Positions 1 to 9,748 of a stretch of DNA of 20,000 nucleotides are shown here, in pieces; the stretch's first letter is position 1, and each line of letters begins with the position of its first letter. The DNA is taken from positions 4,614,761 to 4,634,760 of the forward strand of contig NC_091579.1 of assembly GCF_042767895.1 (NCBI RefSeq), in the 5' to 3' direction. The DNA comes from Penaeus vannamei (taxonomy: Eukaryota; Arthropoda; Malacostraca; Decapoda; Penaeidae). Both the position numbers and the translations under genes were made by a program. Below the pieces are notes generated by a model. That model saw only the letters and a program-made list of their open reading frames with translations, did no database searches and was not told where the DNA came from.

Positions 1-1708
1 TCCCTCTCTTTATTCTTCCTTCCCTCCTCCCTCTTCTCCCTTCCTTTTCGTGTCTCTTCCCTCTCTTTATTCTTCCTTCCCTCCTCCCTCTTCTCCCTTC
101 CTTTTCCCGTCTCTTCCCTCTCTTTATTCTTCCTTCCCTCCTCCCTCTTCTCCCTTCCTTTTCGTGTCTCTTCCCTCTCTTTATTCTTCCTTCCCTCCTC
201 CCTTTTCTCACTTCCTTTTCCCGTCTCTTCCCTCTCTTTATTCTTCCTTCCCTCCTCCCTCTTCTCCCTTCCTTTTCGTGTCTCTTCCCTCTCGTTATTC
301 TTCCTTCCCTCTCCTCTCTTCTCCCTTCCTTTTCGCGTCTCTTCCCTCTCTTTATTCTTCCCTCCCTCCTCCCTCTTCTTCCTTCCTTTTCCCGTCTCTT
401 CCCTCTCTTTATTCTTCCTTCCCTCCTCCCTCTTCTCCCTTCCTTTTCGTGTCTCTTCCCTCTCTTTATTCTTCCTTCCCTCTCCTCTCTTCTCCCTTCC
501 TTTTCGCGTCTATTCCCTCTCTTTATTCTTCCTTCCCTCCTCCCTCTTCTCCCTTCCTTTTCCCGTCTCTTCCCTCTCTTTATTCTTCCTTCCTTCCTCC
601 CTCTTTTCCCTTCCTTTTCCTGTCTCTTCCCTCTCTTTATTCTTCCTTCCCTCCTCCCTCTTCTCCCTTCCTTTTCGTGTCTCTTCCCTGTCTTTATTCT
701 TCCTTCCCTCCTCCCTCTTCTCCCTTCCTTTTCCCGTCTCTTCCCTCTCTTTATTCTTCCTTCCCTCCTCCCTCTTCTCCCTTCCTTTTCGTGTCTCTTC
801 CCTCTCTTTATTCTTCCTTCCCTCCTCCCTTTTCTCCCTTCCTTTTCCCGTCTCTTCCCTCTCTTTATTCTTCCTTCCCTCCTCCCTCTTCTCCCTTCCT
901 TTTCGTGTCTCTTCCCTCTCGTTATTCTTCCTTCCCTCCTCCCTCTTCTCCCTTCCTTTTCCCGTCTCTTCCCTCTCTTTATTCTTCCTTCCCTCCTCCC
1001 TCTTCTACTCTCCCGTCTCTTCCTTCTCTTTATTTTTCCTTCAATCTTCCCTCTTCTCCCTTCCTTCCTTTTCGCGTCTCTTCCCTCTCGTTATTCTTCC
1101 TTCCCTCTCCTCTCTTCTCCCTTCCTTTTCGTGTCTCCTCCCTATCTTTGTTCTTGCTTCGCTCCTCCCTTTTCTCCCTTCCTTTTCCCTTTTCTTCCCT
1201 CTCTTTATTCTTCCTTCCCTCCTCCCTCTTCTCCCTTCCTTTTCGTGTCTCTTCCCTCTCTTTATTCTTCCTTCCCTCCTCCCTCTTCTCCCTTCCTTTT
1301 CGTGTCCCCTCCCTATCTTTATTCTTCCTTCCCTGCTCCCTTTTCTCCCTTCCTTTTGCCGTTTCTTCCCTCTCTTTATCCTTCCTTCCCTCCTCCCTCT
1401 TCTCCCTTCCTTTTCGTGTCTCTTCCCTCTCTTTATTCTTCCTTCCCTCCTCCCTTTTCTCACTTCCTTTTCCCGTCTCTTCCCTCTCTTTATTCTTCCT
1501 TCCCTCCTCCCTCTTCTCCCTTCCTTTTCGTGTCTCTTCCCTCTCGTTATTCTTCCTTCCCTCTCCTCTCTTCTCCCTTCCTTTTCGCGTCTCTTCCCTC
1601 TCTTTATTCTTCCTTCCCTCCTCCCTCTTCTTCCTTCCTTTTCCCGTCTCTTCCCTCTCTTTATTCTTCCTTCCCTCCTCCCTCTTCTCCCTTCCTCTTC
1701 GCGTCTCT
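1..1708. repeat. 57-bp polypyrimidine minisatellite, 30 tandem copies
   Basis: Head-to-tail units of 57 bp, almost all C and T on the plus strand. A typical unit has only two or three purines: the A of TTTATTC and the G residues of CGTGTCTCT or CCCGTCTCT. Thirty units fit exactly with a net 2-bp loss, made up of a 6-bp loss near 1005-1012 and a 4-bp gain (an extra CTTC) near 1058. Units ending CGTGTCTCT tend to alternate with units ending CCCGTCTCT, which suggests a 114-bp dimer. A third type ends CGCGTCTCT. Because 57 is a multiple of 3 and the pyrimidine strand has no stop codons, a repetitive 764-codon frame (50-2344) stays open. This is an artefact of composition and not a gene. The array probably continues left of the window. 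Confidence 0.95.
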
Positions 1709-2262
1709 TCCTCCTCGTTTGCTGTTCTACGTATCGTCCCAGACCTCCGTTCATTCTTTGCTATGTCCCATTCCCGTTATTTCCCTCCTTCTCTTTCCCT
1801 CACCTCCTCCTCCTCCTCCTCTCCCTCTTCCATTCCATCCTCCCTCACCTCATCCTACTCCTCCTTCTCCCTCTTCCGTCCCATCCTCTTCCTCCGTTGC
1901 CTCTCCCTCTTCCATTCCATCCTCCCTCACCTCCTCCTACTCCTCCTCTCCTTCTTCCATCCCATCCTCTTCCTCCGTTGCCTCTCCCCCTCCCCCTCTT
2001 CCATTCCATCCTCCTTCACCTCCTCCTCCTCCTCCTCCTCTCCTTCTTCCATCCCATCCTCCCTCACCTCCTCCTCTCCTTCTTCCATCCCATCCTCTTC
2101 CTCCGTTGCCTCTCCCCCTCCCCCTCTTCCATTCCATCCTCCTTCACCTCCTCCTCCTCCTCCTCCTCTCCTTCTTCCATCCCATCCTCTTCCTCCGTTG
2201 CCTCTCCCCCTCCCCCTCTTCTTAACGTATTCTTTCCCCCTTCTCCCGTTTTTTCTCCTTCC
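1709..2262. repeat. CCT-rich degenerate repeat adjoining the 57-bp array
   Basis: About 80 bp of non-repeated, still pyrimidine-rich sequence (1709-1790, containing GTTCTACGTATCGTCCCAG) leads into blocks built from CCTCCT triplets, TTCCATTCCATCC, TTCCATCCCATCC and TCCTCCGTTGCCTCTCC. The marker CCGTTG recurs at about 1893, 1975, 2103 and 2195, giving irregular units of 82, 128 and 92 bp. The 128-bp unit carries an extra block of about 36 bp. This is a degenerate minisatellite with imperfect CCT microsatellite inside it, distinct in sequence from the 57-bp unit. Open frames on either strand only reflect composition. Confidence 0.85.
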
Positions 2263-2404
2263 TAAACTGGCGTCACCCACCCTCGCTTCGAGCAAGGGGC
2301 AAGGGAGGAGATTCAATTCTCACCTCTATTCGGGGTCTGCATAGTGAGCACCTTGCTAACTACACCCATGAATGCTAATTAGAGGAGAGAGGACTGCTAG
2401 GAGG
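2263..2404. other. Short non-repetitive spacer between two arrays
   Basis: Sequence of mixed composition separates the polypyrimidine region from the 34-bp array. It ends in GGACTGCTAGGAGG, next to the first 34-bp unit. I see no gene. A B-box-like stretch near 2311-2323 was considered as a sign of a tRNA-derived element, but it is too weak to call. Confidence 0.6.
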
Positions 2405-5400
2405 AGCATCTCGGAGAGGGAATGGGCGTGACTTTCACAGCATCTCGGAGAGGGAATGAGCGTGACTTTCACAGCATCTCGGAGAGGGAATGAGCGTGAC
2501 TTTCGCAGCATCTCGGAGAGGGAATGAGCGTGACTTCCACAGCATCTCGGAGAGGGAATGAGCGTGACTTTCACAGCATCTCGGAGAGGGAATGAGCGTG
2601 ACTTTCACAGCATCTCGGAGAGGGAATGGGCGTGCCTTTCACAGCATCTCGGAGAGGGAATGGGCGTGACTTTCGCAGCATCTCGGAGAGGGAATGAGCG
2701 TGACTTTCACAGCATCTCGGAGAGGGAATGGGCGTGCCTTTCACAGCATCTCGGAGAGGGAAAGAGCGTGACTTTCGCAGCATCTCGGAGAGGGAATGGG
2801 CGTGACTTTCGCAGCATCTCGGAGAGGGAATGAGCGTGACTTTCACAGCATCTCGGAGAGGGAATGAGCGTGACTTTCACAGCATCTCGGAGAGGGAATG
2901 AGCGTGACTTTCACAGCATCTCGGAGAGGGAATGAGCGTGACTTTCGCAGCATCTCGTGGAGGGAATGAGCGTGACTTTCACAGCATCTCGGAGAGGGAA
3001 TGAGCGTGACTTTCGCAGCATCTCGGAGAGGGAATGAGCGTGACTTTCACAGCATCTCGGAGAGGGAATGGGCGTGACTTTCACAGCATCTCGGAGAGGG
3101 AATGGGCGTGACTTTCACAGCATCTCGGAGAGGGAATGGGCGTGACTTTCACAGCATCTCGGAGAGGGAATGGGCGTGACTTTCACAGCATCTCGGAGAG
3201 GGAATGAGCGTGACTTTCACAGCATCTCGGAGAGGGAATGGGCGTGACTTTCACAGCATCTCGGAGAGGGAATGGGCGTGACTTTCACAGCATCTCGGAG
3301 AGGGAATGGGCGTGACTTTCACAGCATCTCGGAGAGGGAATGAGCGTGACTTTCACAGCATCTCGGAGAGGGAATGGGCGTGACTTTCACAGCATCTCGG
3401 AGAGGGAATGGGCGTGACTTTCGCAGCATCTCGGAGAGGGAATGGGCGTGACTTTCACAGCATCTCGGAGAGGGAATGGGCGTGACTTTCACAGCATCTC
3501 GGAGAGGGAATGGGCGTGACTTTCGCAGCATCTCGGAGAGGGAATGAGCGTGACTTTCACAGCATCTCGGAGAGGGAATGGGCGTGACTTTCACAGCATC
3601 TCGGAGAGGGAATGGGCGTGACTTTCGCAGCATCTCGGAGAGGGAATGAGCGTGACTTTCACAGCATCTCGGAGAGGGAATGGGCGTGACTTTCACAGCA
3701 TCTCGGAGAGGGAATGGGCGTGACTTTCACAGCATCTCGGAGAGGGAATGAGCGTGACTTTCACAGCATCTCGGAGAGGGAATGGGCGTGACTTTCACAG
3801 CATCTCGGAGAGGGAATGGGCGTGACTTTCGCAGCATCTCGGAGAGGGAATGGGCGTGACTTTCGCAGCATCTCGTAGAGGGAATGGGCGTGACTTTCGC
3901 AGCGTCTCGTAGAGGGAATGGGCGTGACTTCCACAGCATCTCGTGGAGAGAATGAGCGTGACTTTCACATCTCGGAGAGGGAATGGGCGTGACTTTCACA
4001 GCATCTCGTGGAGGGAATGAGCGTGACTTTCGCAGCATCTCGGAGAGGGAAAGAGCGTGACTTTCACAGCATCTCGGAGAGGGAATGAGCGTGACTTTCG
4101 CAGCATCTCGGAGAGGGAATGGGCGTGACTTTCACAGCATCTCGGAGAGGGAATGGGCGTGACTTTCACAGCATCTCGGAGAGGGAATGGGCGTGACTTT
4201 CACAGCATCTCGGAGAGGGAATGAGCGTGACTTTCACAGCATCTCGGAGAGGGAATGGGCGTGACTTTCACAGCATCTCGGAGAGGGAATGAGCGTGACT
4301 TTCGCAGCATCTCGGAGAGGGAATGAGCGTGACTTTCACAGCATCTCGGAGAGGGAATGAGCGTGACTTTCACAGCATCTCGGAGAGGGAATGGGCGTGA
4401 CTTTCACAGCATCTCGGAGAGGGAATGAGCGTGACTTTCACAGCATCTCGGAGAGGGAATGAGCGTGACTTTCACAGCATCTCGGAGAGGGAATGAGCGT
4501 GACTTTCGCAGCATCTCGGAGAGGGAATGGGCGTGACTTTCACAGCATCTCGGAGAGGGAATGAGCGTGACTTTCACAGCATCTCGGAGAGGGAATGGGC
4601 GTGACTTTCGCAGCATCTCGTGGAGGGAATGGGCGTGACTTTCACAGCATCTCGGAGAGGGAATGGGCGTGACTTTCGCAGCATCTCGGAGAGGGAATGA
4701 GCGTGACTTTCACAGCATCTCGGAGAGGGAATGGGCGTGACTTTCGCAGCATCTCGGAGAGGGAATGGGCGTGACTTTCGCAGCATCTCGGAGAGGGAAT
4801 GAGCGTGACTTTCACAGCATCTCGGAGAGGGAATGGGCGTGACTTTCGAAGCATCTCGGAGAGGGAATGGGCGTGACTTTCACAGCATCTCGGAGAGGGA
4901 ATGGGCGTGACTTTCGAAGCATCTCGGAGAGGGAATGGGCGTGACTTTCACAGCATCTCGGAGAGGGAATGGGCGTGACTTTCACAGCATCTCGGAGAGG
5001 GAATGGGCGTGACTTTCGAAGCATCTCGGAGAGGGAATGGGCGTGACTTTCGCAGCATCTCGGAGAGGGAATGAGCGTGACTTTCACAGCATCTCGGAGA
5101 GGGAATGGGCGTGACTTTCACAGCATCTCGTGGAGGGAATGAGCGTGACTTTCGCAGCATCTCGGAGAGGGAATGGGCGTGACTTTCGCAGCATCTCGGA
5201 GAGGGAATGGGCGTGACTTTCGCAGCATCTCGGAGAGGGAATGGGCGTGACTTTCGCAGCATCTCGTAGAGGGAATGAGCGTGACTTTCGCAGCATCTCG
5301 GAGAGGGAATGAGCGTGACTTTCACAGCATCTCGTGGAGGGAAGGAGCGTGACTTTCGCAGCATCTCGTAGAGGGAATGAGCGTGACTTTCACAGCATCT

Positions 5401-5899
5401 CGGAGAGGGAATGAGCGTGACTTTCCCAGCATCTCGGAGAGGGAATGGGCGTGACTTTCGCAGCATCTCGGAGAGGGAATGGGCGTGACTTTCCCAGCAT
5501 CTCGGAGAGGGAATGGGCGTGACTTTCGCAGCATCTCGGAGAGGGAATGAGCGTGACTTTCACAGCATCTCGGAGAGGGAATGGGCGTGACTTTCGCAGC
5601 ATCTCGTAGAGGGAATGAGCGTGACTTTCGCAGCATCTCGGAGAGGGAATGAGCGTGACTTTCGCAGCATCTCGGAGAGGGAATGAGCGTGACTTTCCCA
5701 GCATCTCGGAGAGGGAATGAGCGTGACTTTCGCAGCATCTCGGAGAGGGAATGAGCGTGACTTTCACAGCATCTCGGAGAGGAAATGGGCGTGACTTTCG
5801 CAGCATCTCGTAGAGGGAATGAGCGTGACTTTCGCAGCATCTCGGAGAGGGAATGAGCGTGACTTTCGCAGCATCTCGGAGAGGGAATGAGCGTGACTT

Positions 5900-6890
5900 T
5901 CACAGCATCTCGGAGAGGGAATGGGCGTGACTTTCGCAGCATCTCGGAGAGGGAATGAGCGTGACTTTCACAGCATCTCGGAGAGGGAATGGGCGTGACT
6001 TTCGCAGCATCTCGTAGAGGGAATGAGCGTGACTTTCGCAGCATCTCGGAGAGGGAATGAGCGTGACTTTCGCAGCATCTCGTAGAGGGAATGGGCGTGC
6101 CTTTCACAGCATCTCGTAGAGGGAATGGGCGTGACTTTCACAGCATCTCGGAGAGGGAATGAGCGTGACTTTCGCAGCATCTCGGAGAGGGAATGAGCGT
6201 GACTTTCCCAGCATCTCGGAGAGGGAATGGGCGTGACTTTCGCAGCATCTCGGAGAGGGAATGAGCGTGACTTTCGCAGCATCTCGGAGAGGGAATGAGC
6301 GTGACTTTCGCAGCATCTCGGAGAGGGAATGAGCGTGACTTTCGCAGCATCTCGGAGAGGGAATGAGCGTGACTTTCGCAGCATCTCGGAGAGGGAATGA
6401 GCGTGACTTTCGCAGCATCTCGGAGAGGGAATGAGCGTGACTTTCCCAGCATCTCGGAGAGGGAATGAGCGTGACTTTCGCAGCATCTCGGAGAGGGAAT
6501 GAGCGTGACTTTCGCAGCATCTCGTAGAGGGAATGAGCGTGACTTTCGCAGCATCTCGGAGAGGGAATGAGCGTGACTTTCGCAGCATCTCGGAGAGGGA
6601 ATGAGCGTGACTTTCCCAGCATCTCGGAGAGGGAATGGGCGTGACTTTCGCAGCATCTCGGAGAGGGAATGAGCGTGACTTTCACAGCATCTCGGAGAGG
6701 GAATGGGCGTGACTTTCGCAGCATCTCGTAGAGGGAATGAGCGTGACTTTCGCAGCATCTCGGAGAGGGAATGAGCGTGACTTTCGCAGCATCTCGTAGA
6801 GGGAATGGGCGTGCCTTTCACAGCATCTCGTAGAGGGAATGGGCGTGACTTTCACAGCATCTCGGAGAGGGAATGAGCGTGACTTTCGCA
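5900..6890. repeat. 714-bp (21-unit) duplication inside the 34-bp array
   Basis: The rare variant GCGTGCCTTTC occurs at 6095 and again at 6809, 714 bp apart, which is exactly 21 units. The neighbouring units match in order of variants: before each marker come CGTAG, CGGAG and CGTAG units, and after it a CGTAG unit with GAATGGGCG and then CGGAG units. This fits a segment of about 8 units being duplicated by unequal exchange or conversion. The limits given are approximate, since only the matched flanks can be followed by eye. Confidence 0.7.
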
Positions 6891-6959
6891 GCATCTCGGA
6901 GAGGGAATGGGCGTGACTTTCACAGCATCTCGTGGAGGGAATGAGCGTGACTTTCACAG

Positions 6960-7145
6960 CATCTCGTAGAGGGAATGAGCGTGACTTTCACAGCATCTCG
7001 GAGAGGGAATGAGCGTGACTTTCACAGCATCTCGTAGAGGGAATGAGCGTGACTTTCACAGCATCTCGGAGAGGGAAAGAGCGTGACTTTCACAGCATCT
7101 CGTAGAGGGAATGAGCGTGACTTTCACAGCATCTCGGAGAGGGAA
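6960..7145. repeat. 68-bp dimer block inside the 34-bp array
   Basis: Six consecutive units alternate strictly between CTCGTAG and CTCGGAG (at about 6966, 7000, 7034, 7068, 7102 and 7136), so the local period is 68 bp. All units in the surrounding stretch, about 6920-7390, carry TTTCACAG, unlike the CGCAG-rich units to the left. This marks a locally amplified pair of units. Confidence 0.75.
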
Positions 7146-8169
7146 TGAGCGTGACTTTCACAGCATCTCGGAGAGGGAATCGGCGTGACTTTCACAGCAT
7201 CTCGGAGAGGGAATGGGCGTGACTTTCACAGCATCTCGTAGAGGGAATGAGCGTGACTTTCACAGCATCTCGGAGAGGGAATGGGCGTGACTTTCACAGC
7301 ATCTCGGAGAGGGAATGGGCGTGACTTTCACAGCATCTCGGAGAGGGAATGAGCGTGACTTTCACAGCATCTCGGAGAGGGAATCGGCGTGACTTTCGCA
7401 GCATCTCGTGGAGGGAATGAGCGTGACTTTCACAGCATCTCGTAGAGGGAATGAGCGTGACTTTCGCAGCATCTCGGAGAGGGAATGAGTTTGACTTTCG
7501 CAGCATCTCGGAGAGGGAATGGGCGTGACTTTCACAGCATCTCGTGGAGGGAAAGAGCGTGACTTTCACAGCATCTCGGAGAGGGAATGAGCGTGACTTT
7601 CGCAGCATCTCGGAGAGGGAATGAGCGTGACTTTCACAGCATCTCGTGGAGGGAAAGAGCGTGACTTTCACAGCATCTCGTGGAGGGAAAGAGCGTGACT
7701 TTCACAGCATCTCGTAGAGGGAATGAGCGTGACTTTCACAGCATCTCGGAGAGGGAATGGGCGTGACTTTCGCAGCATCTCGGAGAGGGAATGGGCGTGA
7801 CTTTCACAGCATCTCGTGGAGGGAAAGAGCGTGACTTTCACAGCATCTCGGAGAGGGAATGGGCGTGACTTTCGCAGCATCTCGGAGAGGGAATGAGCGT
7901 GACTTTCGCAGCATCTCGGAGAGGGAATGAGTTTGACTTTCACAGCATCTCGGAGAGGGAATGAGCGTGACTTTCGCAGCATCTCGGAGAGGGAATGAGC
8001 GTGACTTTCGCAGCATCTCGGAGAGGGAATGAGCGTGACTTTCACAGCATCTCGTGGAGGGAATGGGCGTGACTTTCACAGCATCTCGGAGAGGGAATGA
8101 GCGTGACTTTCACAGCATCTCGGAGAGGGAATGAGCGTGACTTTCACAGCATCTCGGAGAGGGAATGAG

Positions 8170-8490
8170 CGTGACTTTCGCAGCATCTCGGAGAGGGAAT
8201 GGGCGTGACTTTCACAGCATCTCGGAGAGGGAATGGTCGTGACTTTCACAGCATCTCGTGGAGGGAATGAGCGTGACTTTCGCAGCATCTCGGAGAGGGA
8301 ATGGGCGTGACTTTCGCAGCATCTCGGAGAGGGAATGAGCGTGACTTTCACAGCATCTCGGAGAGGGAATGGGCGTGACTTTCGCAGCATCTCGGAGAGG
8401 GAATGGGCGTGACTTTCACAGCATCTCGGAGAGGGAATGGTCGTGACTTTCACAGCATCTCGTGGAGGGAATGAGCGTGACTTTCGCAGC
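8170..8490. repeat. 204-bp (6-unit) local duplication marked by GGTCGTGAC
   Basis: The rare variant GAATGGTCGTGAC occurs only near 8235 and 8439, exactly 204 bp (6 units) apart. Both are preceded by a TTTCGCAG unit and a GAATGGGCG unit, and both are followed by a CTCGTGG unit and then TTTCGCAG. The shared run of variants supports a recent local duplication. Confidence 0.7.
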
Positions 8491-9099
8491 ATCTCGGAGA
8501 GGGAATGAGCGTGACTTTCGCAGCATCTCGTGGAGGGAATGAGCGTGCCTTTCCCAGCATCTCGGAGAGGGAATGAGCGTGACTTTCGCAGCATCTCGGA
8601 GAGGGAATGAGCGTGACTTTCGCAGCATCTCGGAGAGGGAATGAGCGTGACTTTCGCAGCATCTCGGAGAGGGAATGGGCGTGACTTTCGCAGCATCTCG
8701 GAGAGGGAATGAGCGTGACTTTCACAGCATCTCGGAGAGGGAATGAGCGTGACTTTCGCAGCATCTCGGAGAGGGAATGGGCGTGACTTTCGCAGCATCT
8801 CGGAGAGGGAATGAGCGTGACTTTCGCAGCATCTCGTAGAGGGAACGAGGGTGACTTTCACAGCATCTCGGAGAGGGAATGAGCGTGACTTTCGCAGCAT
8901 CTCGGAGAGGGAATGGGCGTGACTTTCGCAGCATCTCGGAGAGGGAATGAGCGTGACTTTCGCAGCATCTCGGAGAGGGAATGGGCGTGACTTTCGCAGC
9001 ATCTCGGAGAGGGAATGGGCGTGACTTTCGCAGCATCTCGAAGAGGGAATGGGCGTGACTTTCACAGCATCTCGGAGAGGGAAAGAGCGTGACTTTCGC

Positions 9100-9748
9100 A
9101 TACTTTATTTGGCGAGAGAGAAAAAGGCTAATGACCAATATGCGGTACGATTTCACATCTTTTGCAAAATGTAGATTGTCGAAATGTCTCTTAATTGATG
9201 GAAATGCATGGTAGGAGGAATAGCATGACGATTCCGGGTACATGGCTGATACACGGACACGCACGAAAGGGCAAAGTGAGTCATAAAAACGAACGAGATT
9301 TGATCCTGTTAGGAAGAGGGTTTCGTTTCGTCCGAAGGGGTAACTAGATACTTTTTTTTATGTGGTGTCACATATTTTTATATTTCTTTTATTGATTTTC
9401 CTCAGGTTTTGCTTGAATCTGTGTGGTTGTTACTCTCAGGACTTTTTTTTTTGTTCACCTTATTCCATTTTATTCATTGTTTTGCACGTACATTTCGCAA
9501 CACGAAGGGGAAAAAAATGAAAAAGACCCAGAAATCTAAAAATACTCCCGGGTTATCGTCACCGCTAATTCTCCCCAGGCCGGCGAGAGAACCCTGTTAA
9601 TTAATACAGGCTCGCTAAACGTGTTAATTTCACCGTGCAGCGACCGACGCAAGAATAACACCAGCACAAATACCACACAGAACCCAGGCTCAGCCACCAT
9701 TAGGAAATTCTGCGAAGAGCCCCTCCCACGGTCGCCATATCGCTTTGC
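9100..9748. other. Non-repetitive intergenic DNA
   Basis: Unique-looking sequence of mixed, mildly AT-rich composition follows the 34-bp array abruptly after TTTCGCA. It includes a T-rich stretch near 9351-9400 and a small inverted repeat, CCTGT/ACAGG, around TTAATTAA near 9591-9608. A 63-codon frame at 9409-9600 starts at a TTG, has no recognisable domain and lies in T-rich DNA, so it is not called. I recognise no gene, transposon or RNA here. Confidence 0.5.

Larger units (their letters stand above)
2405..9099. repeat. 34-bp tandem satellite, 197 copies
   Basis: Each unit runs from AGCATCTCGG through AGAGGGAATG to GCGTGACTTTC plus CA or CG. The first unit starts at 2405 and the last at 9066. 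The distance of 6661 bp equals 196 x 34 minus 3, so there are 197 units with a net length change of only 3 bp. That change is visible as a missing AGC/CAG at about 3968. Single-base variants recur at fixed places: GAATGAGCG or GAATGGGCG; TTTCACAG, TTTCGCAG, TTTCCCAG or TTTCGAAG; CTCGGAG, CTCGTAG or CTCGTGG; GAAAGAGCG; GTGCCTTT. A full unit has up to three CpG sites. Minus-strand open frames of up to 341 codons exist because the unit has few stops in that orientation. They begin and end according to the CACAG/CGCAG variant and are not credible genes. Confidence 0.97.

Noticed and set aside
2290..2340. tRNA or tRNA-derived SINE signal around GAGATTCAATTCTC
   Set aside because: The small hairpin and B-box-like match do not fit a T-arm with correct pairing, and there is no A box or cloverleaf.
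50..2344. 764-codon plus-strand open frame rich in S, L, P and F, and its 364-codon neighbour
   Set aside because: It follows the 57-bp polypyrimidine repeat, whose C/T strand cannot make stop codons. It crosses indels and a different repeat without loss of openness and has no domain or exon structure.
2405..9099. CRISPR array
   Set aside because: Units of 34 bp are directly adjacent with no unique spacers, and the setting is a eukaryotic satellite.
8076..9101. 341-codon minus frame, and the other minus frames across 2356-9264
   Set aside because: They are read from the 34-bp satellite, with ends set by the CACAG/CGCAG variant. Multiple overlapping phases are equally open.
9409..9600. 63-codon plus frame with a hydrophobic start
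   Set aside because: It starts at TTG, lies in T-rich DNA, and has no recognisable family. Hydrophobicity follows from T-rich codons.
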